From NCBI GenBank assembly GCA_015680685.1, contig MNCI01014373.1:180154-244153 (forward strand): a stretch of 64,000 bases of DNA, read 5' to 3'. Each line of letters opens with the position of its first letter. Within the stretch, counting starts at the first letter, position 1. Under the pieces are notes generated by a model. It saw only the letters and a program-made list of their open reading frames with translations. It made no database searches and was not told where the DNA came from. The position numbers and the translations under genes are program-made. Below, in pieces: positions 21,736 through 32,520 of this stretch. Source of the stretch: Gnetum montanum (Eukaryota > Streptophyta > Gnetopsida > Gnetales > Gnetaceae).

Positions 21736-22708
21736 AAAACAAACATTATTATATTATTTTTTTATTTTCAGGAAGGTGAGTAATTGGTCTAAACCATGTC
21801 AAGGTTTAAATGCTAGTAGTTTCGTGATGTTGTAGCAAGCATACTACGCTGCACGCCGCTCCTTGCATTAATCGGAGAGAGAGAGAGAGAAAGTTTTCTC
21901 ATTTTTTCCACTAGTACCATAGATAGGGATTGAATCCTGGTAATTTCGCCATTTTCACCTTAAAAGCGCATAATCCTCATCAGAACACTCAGCGATTTCA
22001 GAGCGTGGAGCAACTGTGTTAATTGGTTAGCGAGGCAAATTTTTAAAGCGAAGGTCCTAAATCTGCAAGCAGGGCCATGGCTCCTAAAACTTAGTTGGTG
22101 CTCGCGAAGGTTGGGGAGGCGAAAAAGACCCTAATGCATGGGCCACAAGTGCACGTTTTGGCGTAGGAGAGCACACCGTTGACTTAGTGAGTTTTCATAT
22201 CTCCTCTACCCTTTTCTCCTTGCACTTTCTGCCGCTTTCTACTCTGGTTTTGCGTCTCATTTGTTTTGCTATTTTTATTTTCTACGACCATGTTGTTTTA
22301 GCTTTTGTGTTGCCATGGCCTCTTTTTCTTTTGGTTGTGGCTGTTGTGCAAGGGTTTCGTTGTGATTGCATGCAAGGCCGTTGCCGCTGTCGCTGTTGTC
22401 GTGACTACGGGGCTGGGGTCCTTTAAGTTGCTTGACCTTGACATGCTGTGGCGTAAAATCCTTGGGAGGGTTTGGTTATGTATGATGTAGCACTGCGGCA
22501 CATGTTTTTGTTTGAATATGTTGTTAGTTATATTGCTACTACGCTAAGCTACTTGCATGTTCTCGCTACACTAGGCTTTCGCATCTTTGCTACGCTATGG
22601 TGAACAAGGGGTTATGTTATGCTACATTCATGTTCTTCTAAGCACTGCTATGTTGCGCATGCATTGCATTCAAATTTGATGTTAATATTTTCTGTTTGCA
22701 TCATGCAG
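21736..22708 (+). other. Upstream region and probable first intron of the B1 antisense gene
   Basis: It holds a (GA)8 microsatellite (21875-21890), a short open plus-strand stretch at 22187-22426 and several GCTACGCTA-type motifs (22530-22600). It ends in a good acceptor, TGCATCATGCAG (22697-22708). I could not identify the first coding exon. Confidence 0.4.
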
Positions 22709-23526
22709 GGTAGGGCCAAGATCTAGGCTGATCATTTTGGACCTTGAAGGGGTCCTATGTCATGTGAGCAGACCTATGGCCAACGTTCCTCCTCCCCGAA
22801 TACGTTTGGGAGAGCAAGCTGTTTGGTTTAGGGATGGGGCACGAGACTTCTTGCAATTCCTTCTCAACCATTTTAGTCTCATGGTTTGGTCCTCCTTAAA
22901 CAAAGAGTAGGCATCCGACATAATAGAGGTCATACTACCAGGGACAAATCGGGGCATCCTGAGATACCTTTTTGACGACGTGACCACAAGCACACCGGGA
23001 GGAGGGTCCAACCAACACTCAATAGGGTTGAGGCATTTAGCCTAGATTTGGGATATGCCAGAATACCAGTGTTATCACTCGTACAACACATTGTATCTTG
23101 CGTGCCACATGGCGACGTGCTTTCAGAACCCACAGGGGACCGTCTATTGTGTTGGTGGGTGAGTTTTGCGTCTTTGCTTTGCTTGGTTGTGCAATGTCGG
23201 CCATACTTGGCCAAGTGTTGATAGTGTGTGCTTATCACTAGGTTCTATATTAATGATGACAAGGTTCATGATCATCTTGGTGAGTTGGCCACAACGTAGC
23301 TAGCCCTATGGGAATTTGCCTTTGCCAAGAGCTTGCGAGCGGGCATGATTACTCATTGCGGGGAGGGATACCATTCCCACCTACGCACACTCGTCACCTT
23401 CTACCATCATTGTAGGGTGAAGGGTTGGCTGGACAAGAAGTGGAGAGAACCTTTCAAGCAGGTCACGCTCGAAGCGGTCCTGGTGGCTGAACTCCCACTA
23501 TTCCCCTCACCGTATAGACCTGATGG
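22709..23526 (+). pseudogene. B1 antisense gene, part 1: FCP1/NIF-like phosphatase domain
   Basis: Two exons (22709-23158, donor GTGAG; 23242-23526, donor GTTAAC). The product begins RLIILDLEGVLCHV, which fits motif I of the HAD/FCP1-homology (NLI-interacting-factor) family, where DxDx[TV] is expected; here the second Asp is Glu. FRDGARDFLQFLLNHFSLMV then WSSLNK follows the family pattern (R-P-G..FL, then WS/T). Later HSYNTLYLA..NPQGTVYCV and DHLGELA..LWEFAFAKSL match the NTL..DD..NP and LG.L..YL blocks, but the DD pair is lost. One in-frame stop follows NKE. The domain would therefore be catalytically inactive even when translated. The family call rests on pattern recognition and needs a profile search. 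Confidence 0.6.
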
Positions 23527-23614
23527 GTTAACAGGCGGGTGCCAGATGCTTAATGTTTTTTTTTGCTAAGTACGTTTCGTGATGATTGCTGCAAGAGTGA
23601 AGAAGCCTCGTGAG

Positions 23615-24619
23615 GTGACAGTGGTAACTGCAGAGAGGCAAGGGAGAAACATCTACTTCAAATATGGTGAAGTAGCGATGAGCCAGAGCTAGTTAAAACA
23701 AGGGGCTCCAGGCCCCTTGCTCAAGAAAATTTGAATGGCTGGACTTATGGATTTGTTGATGGCTCCGAATCTGGGCGTCCCTACTGCCGGGATGCTTTCC
23801 TTGGTTAATTCCTTCTCTGGGAGGTGAGCTATTTTTGTACATACGTGCGAGGTGTGCAGGTGGTCATTGACATCAATGATCAGCTATTTGTAGATTTATT
23901 TGGCATCCTTGCTGATGGCGCTGATGTGATGTCGAAGGATAAGCAGGAGTTGACCCTTCAGAAGCAGCATATCAAGGAGTGGCTGAGGCTCACCAAGGAG
24001 TAAAAGGTATTTCCTATGGACAAGCTTAAGGAAGGTCCTACCATGGGGATATACCCAGTCTTTCGTGCCCACACATTCCCTCAACTGCTCACCCAAGGGA
24101 AGGTCCTGGGGCTTGAGCAGGCTTGGGTAATGCGGGAAGTCATGGAGGAGGGGCCCATTACAATTGGGCCAAATTCATATGTAGTGGTTTGCGGGCTGAG
24201 ATTTTGGGACTCCGTGAGCCAACAGAGTCTTGCTCTAACATACACTATGCTTTTTACATAGGCTGTTTAAAGCGCTTCGTGGAGTTCCTGGTGTTCTAGG
24301 AGGACGGAGTCTAGTTCGAGCTAGATCATGAGCAGATTCCTAAGCCATGGATTTGATAGGTTCTTCGGACTATGCAAGCCCAGGACCCCCTAGAAATGGT
24401 CGGGAAGTCGTTGTCTATAACGACTAAAGGTCTGGCAGTTCGTAGTGCTTGCAGCCAGGACAGTGTAGGGGAGATGCCCCCTGCCATAATCGACAACATG
24501 ACACAGGGTGAACGTCTCATAGCTAAGACCGTGCCTACGGAGCTACGAAGAAAGAGACCTCCCCCAGTCAGGGAAAGCCTTTATGAAGAGGAGGGACAAA
24601 GACTACGGTTCAAGTTGCG
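23615..24619 (+). pseudogene. B1 antisense gene, part 2: transposon-protein-like middle exon
   Basis: One long exon after an acceptor at 23613-23614, ending before GTGAAC at 24620. It starts VTVVTAERQ and continues GLMDLLMAPNLGVP. After a one-base frameshift near 23826 it reads SYFCTYVRGVQVVID and LFVDLFGILADG, then the open stretch 24016-24261. The matching exons in A1 and A2 read DLFTALTPNIPV and SYFTTRVRGVKESFHLT, then FFDLFGVPVDG. This L..P..V..F..RVRG..+.F..LFG+P pattern resembles the plant transposon-associated protein family found in antisense frames of Tat elements; I cannot confirm it without a search. Stops near 23692, 23736 and 24001 make it a relic. Confidence 0.5.
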
Positions 24620-24773
24620 GTGAACGCAAACCCCCATTGGTGAGCATTTTTTATACAATATTTACTTTGCTATTGCCTACTATTCTATGCTTCATTAGTG
24701 CATCGTAGCATGGTATCTGTTTTGAGTTAACTTGTTTCAAATTAACGTATGTATGCCCTTTTGTGAGCAAAAG

Positions 24774-25307
24774 AAGAAGAAGACGAAGAAGAAGTCAATG
24801 TGGAAGTGTCGGTCCTCAGAAAGGGGGCGATAAATAAAGACATAGGGGCCCCAACTTTGGAAGAAAGGGCCTCAGTCAGGAATAATGGAGCTCCTATCTC
24901 CAGGGCAGGGGCTCTTTCCATTAGGGAGCCCCTTCCTACCAATGAAGAGGTAGCTCCCCAAAATAAAAAAGACTCTAGTATCCTAAAAGGAAAAGCATCA
25001 GTGCATGAGGTAGCAGCTTTCATGGACTTGGTCGAGCCTTCTACCGAGCCTACCACGATCATCTTGCATCGGCAAGAAGAAAGACTGCAACTGGATGCTG
25101 GTGAGTTAGGCTTTGTATGTGCCTTATCGTAGTCGATCTTGGCCATTGATGACATGCTTAGCCATGTAACAGGCATTACTACTAATGTCTTAGAACCTTC
25201 TCTGCCTCATACGGAGTCATGGGCTGAAGTCCTTGACAAGTTTGCATTTTTTTAGGGAGTTGTCGATGACATGATTAAATACCTTTAGCAGGTGGACCGT
25301 CGTGCGG
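24774..25307 (+). pseudogene. B1 antisense gene, part 3: acidic/linker exons
   Basis: Exon 24774-25100 (acceptor GCAAAAG, donor GTGAGT) encodes an acidic start EEEDEEEVNVEV followed by a low-complexity linker with ISRAGALSIREPLP. The A copies have an equally acidic exon here (EEEE and EEEVGAIPILREED). Exon 25133-25307 (acceptor TCGTAG, donor GTAAAT) contains two stops. No enzyme motif is visible; the region is probably disordered. Confidence 0.5.
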
Positions 25308-25418
25308 GTAAATAGGAGTGTTAACTGTCCTTTTGTTGCTACGTTGAAATTTTTGAGTTTGTTGATTATGTTATGCTAACTTGATTATTGCGCTTTGTGC
25401 GCTTGAATAGCCTCTTAG

Positions 25419-26234
25419 CTCAAGTGGGATCCGGCACGACCTATGGAGGTAGGCGTGGTGCCTGCACTCTCGCTTGACATGATTAAGGTGTCTCGTCATA
25501 TATTTGATAAGGCTTACAAATGTGTCTTGCACTCGGCGTTCTCTCTGTGGGAGTGTAGATGCATCAACGAGGACCTGTGGAAACGAGTCCAAAGGACTGA
25601 GTATAGAGAGGCCGAATTGGTCGCCGAGGTGGAGAACCTTAGGTCGAGGATCAATTTCCTCATAAATTGTAACCCTAACCCTATTGATTTGCAAAGGGCT
25701 ATAGAAAATTACGCCAAGTTTTGGATTGTCGTTTATAAAAATGTTGAGTCCACTCATGAAATAATTGACCAGCAGATGCAGATGGACTTGCTAGCCCTGA
25801 AGTGCCAAGACATGAATGACATTAGCACTAAGGTCTTCGAATGGGGGAAAACCCAAAGGGATCACAAATATACATACAAGCTAGAAAATGAAACCCATCA
25901 AAGATTGTATAAACATGCTACTGTGGAGGCATTCTCGTATGAAACATTTGTGAAGGCCATCGGTGCTTCTGAGGCTTATGCCAAGTTTAAAGAGCAGGTG
26001 TCGGTCACGGAATCTCCTGACTTGAGGGTGATCCTTCCTACAGGAGAGACCACAACCACCTCCCTTTCCTGGGAACCTCTAGAGTGGATGACCTTGGAAA
26101 GGGAGAAAGTTACCGTTGTGAATGCTAAGCCTAGTGGCAGGCGTTGGCTGGACATTTCGATAGAGGAGATTGGACGTCACCTCAGGCTTAGTCTAGACCA
26201 GAAACCTCTTGAGATCGACGCAGGCTCCCCTTAG
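25419..26234 (+). CDS. B1 antisense gene, part 4: C-terminal coiled-coil-like exon
   Basis: The longest clean reading frame of the antisense gene. The acceptor CCTCTTAG (25411-25418) opens it, and the protein runs KWDPARPMEVGVV to a stop at 26232-26234. Residues around VQRTEYREAELVAEVENLRS look like a coiled coil, and the C-terminal third is rich in charged residues. The A1 and A2 copies align here: QWSPFEAIHIDGL at the start, then AQMDLLNRK..DWN..ASKV against MQMDLLALK..DMN..STKV, so the exon is shared by both families. No catalytic motif is seen. It may be a partner-binding or nucleic-acid-binding tail. From 25453 on, it is repeated at 27341-28122 by the suspected assembly duplication. Confidence 0.6.
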   Translation, partial: LKWDPARPMEVGVVPALSLDMIKVSRHIFDKAYKCVLHSAFSLWECRCINEDLWKRVQRTEYREAELVAEVENLRSRINFLINCNPNPIDLQRAIENYAKFWIVVYKNVESTHEIIDQQMQMDLLALKCQDMNDISTKVFEWGKTQRDHKYTYKLENETHQRLYKHATVEAFSYETFVKAIGASEAYAKFKEQVSVTESPDLRVILPTGETTTTSLSWEPLEWMTLEREKVTVVNAKPSGRRWLDISIEEIGRHLRLSLDQKPLEIDAGSP

Positions 26235-26328
26235 GTTAGTTGCTTTAATGCTATGCTATAGCTAGCGTTTATCGCATTTTTTGCCCTAGCTAACTACTTT
26301 ATTTTTGGGATACTGGCCCTTAACGAAG

Positions 26329-26450
26329 GTGTGAGACCAGTGGAGGGAGGAAATGAAGAGCCGGTAAGGGGCAACACAGGAACGGATGATGCACAAGTAA
26401 ATGTAGCGGGGGCAAACGGTGAAGGCGATGTGAATATGGCTAACCCATGA
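26329..26450 (+). CDS. B1 antisense gene, terminal exon
   Basis: After the acceptor AACGAAG (26322-26328) a short Gly/Glu/Asn-rich tail ends GDVNMANP-stop (26448-26450). The A copies end with a comparable short exon after GATAG, rich in Gly/Glu/Pro and ending NTNA-stop. If the previous exon is read to its own stop, this exon would not be translated; an alternative donor just before that stop would include it. Confidence 0.4.
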
Positions 26451-26624
26451 CAGCATGGGACCCCCCTTTTTTCTTTTTTTTTTATAAAATTTTAAAATTT
26501 TGAACATTTTACAAACACTGCCAATGGGTGAAAATTTTGCATGGAATGAAAAAATTTAGAAAGGAAACTGGTTTTGTATTAACTTATGTGTTATGTAAAG
26601 TTCTCATTCTCGCATATGCTAGTT

Positions 26625-26675
26625 TTAGGCCATTTCAGGCCATCGTTAGTTTTGGGCCATTTCGGGCCATTAGCG
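26625..26675. repeat. B1 hairpin motifs between antisense gene end and PR end
   Basis: Two units, CTAGTTTTAGGCCATTTCAG followed by GCC, and TTAGTTTTGGGCCATTTCGG followed by GCC. Each has GGCC..GGCC self-complementary stems instead of GTC/GAC. It recurs at 28513-28563 in the duplicate. The place matches 41265-41432 and 58550-58705 in family A. Confidence 0.5.
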
Positions 26676-27339
26676 TAGCATGTCGAAAGGACAGCATATT
26701 GACGAGACAAGGAAACGGTGAATATGCAAAAATAGAAACTGGGTGGGAGGTCACAAGGCTGCTATGCTATGCGTAGCTACCTCTTGACCTTTCGCAGGTT
26801 GATCAGAACGTAGGGTCAAGGCGTTTCACTTGGGCCCCCGCTCATAACACTGTCCTTCGCTTGGAAGGGCAACTCACACCATGCGTTTTTGATTTGAGGG
26901 TTGGCTCGTTGGACCAATCAATTCGTTGTATGATTAATGCATGCATGAACAGGTGCTTCATCTTCAGAGGTTGTAACTTCTAAACCTTGTTCCATGCCTA
27001 CGTTGCTGATTGCTTGCGTTACCACCCTGTCACCATGGATTATCACCTCCCTACTCGTGTATGGTAAGTGGATTTCCTAGTGTATAGGCAAGGAGATAGC
27101 CCTAAGTTGTGCTAACCATGATCTTCCCAAGATCAGGTTAAACCTGGGCATCTCTTCGACCACGAAGAATGTTGCGTTTGTGGGGAACTGTTCCCCTGCT
27201 ACGAAGTTCACGTGAACTGTGCCCTTCAGCAGGACGCGTGCCCCGTTGAAGGACTGCAAATACAACGTCATTGTCAGTTTAATCTGGTCAACTAACCCCA
27301 ACTTATCTATAATACGGAAGGAAATGACGTTTGTGGCAG

Positions 27340-27340
27340 N
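27340..27340. other. Single N at the repeat junction
   Basis: The only unresolved base between the two identical 1887-bp copies, marking a probable unmerged contig overlap. Confidence 0.95.
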
Positions 27341-29227
27341 GCGTGGTGCCTGCACTCTCGCTTGACATGATTAAGGTGTCTCGTCATATATTTGATAAGG
27401 CTTACAAATGTGTCTTGCACTCGGCGTTCTCTCTGTGGGAGTGTAGATGCATCAACGAGGACCTGTGGAAACGAGTCCAAAGGACTGAGTATAGAGAGGC
27501 CGAATTGGTCGCCGAGGTGGAGAACCTTAGGTCGAGGATCAATTTCCTCATAAATTGTAACCCTAACCCTATTGATTTGCAAAGGGCTATAGAAAATTAC
27601 GCCAAGTTTTGGATTGTCGTTTATAAAAATGTTGAGTCCACTCATGAAATAATTGACCAGCAGATGCAGATGGACTTGCTAGCCCTGAAGTGCCAAGACA
27701 TGAATGACATTAGCACTAAGGTCTTCGAATGGGGGAAAACCCAAAGGGATCACAAATATACATACAAGCTAGAAAATGAAACCCATCAAAGATTGTATAA
27801 ACATGCTACTGTGGAGGCATTCTCGTATGAAACATTTGTGAAGGCCATCGGTGCTTCTGAGGCTTATGCCAAGTTTAAAGAGCAGGTGTCGGTCACGGAA
27901 TCTCCTGACTTGAGGGTGATCCTTCCTACAGGAGAGACCACAACCACCTCCCTTTCCTGGGAACCTCTAGAGTGGATGACCTTGGAAAGGGAGAAAGTTA
28001 CCGTTGTGAATGCTAAGCCTAGTGGCAGGCGTTGGCTGGACATTTCGATAGAGGAGATTGGACGTCACCTCAGGCTTAGTCTAGACCAGAAACCTCTTGA
28101 GATCGACGCAGGCTCCCCTTAGGTTAGTTGCTTTAATGCTATGCTATAGCTAGCGTTTATCGCATTTTTTGCCCTAGCTAACTACTTTATTTTTGGGATA
28201 CTGGCCCTTAACGAAGGTGTGAGACCAGTGGAGGGAGGAAATGAAGAGCCGGTAAGGGGCAACACAGGAACGGATGATGCACAAGTAAATGTAGCGGGGG
28301 CAAACGGTGAAGGCGATGTGAATATGGCTAACCCATGACAGCATGGGACCCCCCTTTTTTCTTTTTTTTTTATAAAATTTTAAAATTTTGAACATTTTAC
28401 AAACACTGCCAATGGGTGAAAATTTTGCATGGAATGAAAAAATTTAGAAAGGAAACTGGTTTTGTATTAACTTATGTGTTATGTAAAGTTCTCATTCTCG
28501 CATATGCTAGTTTTAGGCCATTTCAGGCCATCGTTAGTTTTGGGCCATTTCGGGCCATTAGCGTAGCATGTCGAAAGGACAGCATATTGACGAGACAAGG
28601 AAACGGTGAATATGCAAAAATAGAAACTGGGTGGGAGGTCACAAGGCTGCTATGCTATGCGTAGCTACCTCTTGACCTTTCGCAGGTTGATCAGAACGTA
28701 GGGTCAAGGCGTTTCACTTGGGCCCCCGCTCATAACACTGTCCTTCGCTTGGAAGGGCAACTCACACCATGCGTTTTTGATTTGAGGGTTGGCTCGTTGG
28801 ACCAATCAATTCGTTGTATGATTAATGCATGCATGAACAGGTGCTTCATCTTCAGAGGTTGTAACTTCTAAACCTTGTTCCATGCCTACGTTGCTGATTG
28901 CTTGCGTTACCACCCTGTCACCATGGATTATCACCTCCCTACTCGTGTATGGTAAGTGGATTTCCTAGTGTATAGGCAAGGAGATAGCCCTAAGTTGTGC
29001 TAACCATGATCTTCCCAAGATCAGGTTAAACCTGGGCATCTCTTCGACCACGAAGAATGTTGCGTTTGTGGGGAACTGTTCCCCTGCTACGAAGTTCACG
29101 TGAACTGTGCCCTTCAGCAGGACGCGTGCCCCGTTGAAGGACTGCAAATACAACGTCATTGTCAGTTTAATCTGGTCAACTAACCCCAACTTATCTATAA
29201 TACGGAAGGAAATGACGTTTGTGGCAG
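27341..29227. repeat. Second copy of the 1887-bp direct repeat (probable assembly duplicate)
   Basis: Identical in all compared blocks to 25453-27339. It continues into unique PR sequence at 29228, while the first copy is continuous with the unique antisense-gene exons at 25452. One copy would restore a single antisense gene and a single PR, so duplicate annotation of 27341-28122 (C-terminal exon), 28217-28338 (terminal exon) and the PR tail should be ignored. Confidence 0.85.
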
Positions 29228-29680
29228 CTCCATCATCGACGTGTACCCTTCAGATTTGGTGTTGGCCGACCCGAATTGTGATGAAGAGAGGCACCGTAGT
29301 CACTTGACCCCCTTCAGGATCTTCCTTAATGGCATCACTGCTAAAAGCTAATTGAGGTATTGCAGACTCCATGGGTACGGAGGGGAGTATGACCGAGTGG
29401 ATCGCTTTCTCTTCCGTTGGCATGTTTTCGTCGACCGGAATTGCCGTTAACATGCAGACTAGAGTGTCGCGGTGCGGTACAGATGTCATGACTAGGTCGT
29501 ACAAGCTCAACGTAGCATTTTTTTGCCTTAGGGCTTGCCTGACCTGGGTGAGGGTGTCCAAGAAGTCTTGGCCACACACCTGTTTGACACTTTCCTCCTT
29601 CTGAATTTGTCCTAGAAGATGAATCTCTCGAGGAGAGACGACCTCGGACCTAAGTTCAGATCTTTGTCAGTAAGGTGACG
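28661..29680 (-). pseudogene. B1: aspartic protease (PR)
   Basis: In the gag frame on minus, the active-site block reads VHVDDGAATNVISF near 29210-29250 (retropepsin D-[ST]-G motif with Asp-Asp-Gly-Ala). Downstream are GARVLLKGTVHVNFVAG and FNLILGRSWLAQL, the flap-to-C-terminal helix part typical of Ty3/gypsy PR. The upstream linker has QALRQKNATLSLYDLVMTSV. A single stop before the active site (near 29250) and one at 28965 interrupt it. PR would cleave the gag-pol polyprotein. The tail of PR converges with the end of the plus-strand antisense gene. Part of this gene is repeated at 26775-27339 by the assembly duplicate. Confidence 0.85.
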
Positions 29681-29684
29681 TAGG

Positions 29685-30260
29685 CTATGTAATCGTGTCG
29701 ACCTTCATCTTTGGTGATGAAGGTGTAAATACAAGGGACGAAGGCATAGGCTTGGAGATACTTTTGATGGTATTTCCCTTCGACGCCTCACCCACCAAGT
29801 AGGCTTCTCGCCTTGTGGGACGAGGAGGTTGTTTAATGTTGTTGCACGAGATGGGGGTTGTCGAAGACGTTGGTTCCCTGATGATGAATGGAGCCAGAGG
29901 TGTTAGCTGACGGGGTCGTGTGGCCTCACCAGTAGACGGTGTAGAGGTAGATGCCTGTGGTGGGACTTTCAGGATGAAGGGTGACTGCAAGCTTGGACCA
30001 GCCATTGGTGGTATTGGTGCACTACGCTGAGGCACACGAATCACAAACGGCTGGAAGGGTGGAGTGGGATCATTGTCAATACTGATGGCATTGATTACGT
30101 AACCGAAATTATTGGTGTTGAGGGGATCTATGTAGACATACATAGATTGGTTTTCAGGGCGTACTGGGTTACTTTCATCCAACACTAGCTTTCCTAGGTC
30201 GATTAATCTTTGGATGTCATCCTGCAATGACAATCAGTAATCCGTCGTGTGACCACATAG
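29685..30260 (-). pseudogene. B1: gag-PR linker, proline-rich
   Basis: Open minus frame in phase with gag and PR. It starts just after the zinc-knuckle remnant (SLQDDIQRLIDLGKLVLDES) and passes VRPENQSMYVYIDPLN. It then becomes a Pro/Ser/Thr-rich linker with repeats of PFIIR/PFVIRVP. The same PFVIRVP-type repeats are in A1 and A2. The function of the repeats is unknown; they may be spaced short linear motifs. Confidence 0.75.
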
Positions 30261-31535
30261 TTGGTGTTAGTCACAAAATCTATCTAGCCTGAAGCCCCTA
30301 GGAATTGGAAGCTCATTGGACAGGGCCAAAGAAGGATTCCTAAGGGGCTTGCAGTAGTGTTGATATATCATGTTTGCTTCCTTCGACATCTGCTTTTGTT
30401 GGATGTATCCCACTGCCAACAGTTTCTTTAGGAGTTTTGAAGGTTTGAGAGGCAGTGGGATGTATTTCAAATGATCTTTGCACTCGAAGTTGGGTTTAGT
30501 ATATGTAGATGTCTCAGGCGTAGGTGTGGCAGGTTGTGATGCTTGGCCCGATTTGGGCGTAGAGTCAGCCGTAGGTATGGACGGTTTCCTGCTATTCTTG
30601 CTTCCACTATTGCTATGTTTGGGCTTAGCCTTAGCTGCCAGAGCAGCCACCATGGTTGTTGGGGCCTTACCCTTATCCTTTTTTGAAAAGCTATTCTTGT
30701 AAGTGATATAGGTTGAATCTTTGCTCACCTCAGTCGCATCTTGTATGCTTTTCTTCTAAGCGAAAGCTTGGCTAAGAGAGCATGGAGTGAGATAATACAG
30801 TTTGGACTTAATGAAGTCGTTCACCGCACCCTTAAAGACGGCTAACAAGTGAGCCTCCGCGATGGGCTCACAGATTTCATTAAGGGTCGTGCTCCAACGT
30901 TGAATGAATTTTTGGGCTGGTTCTAGCGAGTCTTGTTTCATGTCCATCAGCTGATCTAGGATGGTTTCTGGCTTCAAGTTATATTTGAGGCATGTCATGA
31001 ACTAGGTCAAGAGTTCTTCCAAAGTCAAAATGGATGAACGTGGCAACGCATGGTACCAATCTAGGGCTTTCCCATCTAGGGACATGGTGAAGACACGAAT
31101 GATCGTATGTGGCCACTATTGCAATAGCAAAGACTCTGACCGAAAAGTAACGAGATGTGTATTGGGATCCCCTTCCCCGTCATACTTCATGAAGTGTGGG
31201 AGGGACATCCCAGGTGGCAATATCAAAGTAGGGATTGCAGGGTTGACGAGGTCATCCTGATAGAAGTCCATGACTTGTACCATATCGAACCCAATAGCTT
31301 TGAGATGTTTTACTTCCTCAGTTAGGGTCTGGATGAGTTGAAACGTTTGGTCTAGACCCGGTGACATTGTAGATGGTTGAGGGACTGCAGAGGCAACTCC
31401 CACATGTGGTATGGTGGTGGTGGGGATTTGACCCATCGGGGGTGCTGTTGGGACTGCCCTCACTAAAGGTGCTATTTGCGTTGTCCACCACCTGGTGGGT
31501 GGTATTGTCAGAGTAGTAATAGCGAGTTGAGTCAC
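30234..31535 (-). pseudogene. B1: gag core and zinc-knuckle-like region
   Basis: In one frame, interrupted only by stops (31116, 30756, 30267, 30234), the product has the retrotransposon-gag core. VMDFYQDD and HFMKYDGEGDPNTHLVTF lead in, with FIQRWSTTLNEI and DFIKSKLYYLTPCSLSQAF following. Further on a basic KKDKGKAP stretch is followed by PRGFRLDRFCDYHQLCGH-like residues (a C-x2-H...GH...C pattern, partly mutated). That knuckle form is usual in Tat/Athila gag. The protein would form the virus-like particle and bind genomic RNA. Confidence 0.88.
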
Positions 31536-32448
31536 CGGATAGATCGTTTGGGTTACCTGCGGGATAGACCATGGTCCCGTGCCAAGATGTACCGTTTGCA
31601 GGGTTGAGTAGGCTTGAGGTCAAACGTAGTGAGACATCTGCGATGGTTGTAGAACAGATGAAGAAGTGAACGAAGCCCACCATAGTGGATGGAACAGATG
31701 CACACATAGGAATCAGCATAGGAGTTATGTGCGGTTGCAAAGTAGTTACATTATGGGCATGCGGTAGGGTAGCCGTGGCAGGCGTGTTGCGCATCGTGGG
31801 AGTGTGTTGATAAACGAGTTGCGGTGGCACAGTTGCTGTGAGCGCAACTGGGGAATGGGAGTGATGATGCACTAGGAATGTAGCATGGCTACCCATTGTA
31901 GTTGCAGTTGTAGGCTGCTGAAGCATAGGCGTAATGATGAAGGGGGTGGTGAAAAACAGTGGGTTGGCCCAGAAGGACTGGGTAGGCGGGAAAAGAACAG
32001 GGTTGGCCTGACCTCCCTCGTTAGATTGGGAATCGAGTTCCTCCTGCCCATCTTGAAAGACATCATCCTAGTTGGACATTGTGTCTTGTTGGTCCGTAAG
32101 CCTGGTCAACTGGATTAGTTGATCTAGAAGCCTTTGGTACACTTGCATTAAAGGCAAAGAAATGCTCAGGGTAGGAACGAATACCTCCCTATTGCAGTAA
32201 GCAAATTCAAAGCTACATTTTTCTTCGAGTTCATGTAAATCCAAGGGCAGATTAGCCTGTACCTTTGCACAAAGGAAACTATAACGCTCGTGTTACTGGG
32301 CCAGTCCCTCAGGTCCTCGATTTTGGATTTTGAGAGACCGGTGTGCTTCTTGCGTTGGATTCAACCGTTGTTCGGCACTAGTAGTGCCTTGGACTGCAAA
32401 GGGAACCTCCGCATTGAAGGTGTCAACAGTGGTGGTGGCGGAAGCCAT
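31536..32448 (-). pseudogene. B1: gag N-terminal region
   Basis: The likely start is ATG at 32448 (MASATTTVDTF), chosen because A-family gag starts at the matching place and both then read HRSLKIQ/HQSLRLQ and KVQANLP/KIQANLP. A stop follows near 32293. The middle (31318-31926 frame) is His/Thr/Pro-rich and low complexity. A frameshift lies between 31926 and 31535. No enzymatic domain is visible. Confidence 0.75.
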
Positions 32449-32520
32449 TGTTAAGCAAGTGATTATGAAAAAAATGCAAAAGTGCAAGAGAACAGAAGGA
32501 TTGAAAATGCAACAAAAGGT

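Larger units (their letters stand above)
25453..27339. repeat. First copy of a 1887-bp direct repeat around an N
   Basis: Every reading frame here recurs with identical residues 1888 bases downstream (25443/27331, 26286/28174, 26528/28416 and the PR frame). In the blocks I compared base by base the two copies were identical. It starts at GCGTGGTGCC and ends at TTGTGGCAG. Confidence 0.9.

Noticed and set aside
25453-29227. Genuine recent tandem duplication within B1
   Set aside because: Identity of all compared blocks, an N exactly at the joint and restoration of single genes on collapse favour an assembly overlap; kept only as an alternative.
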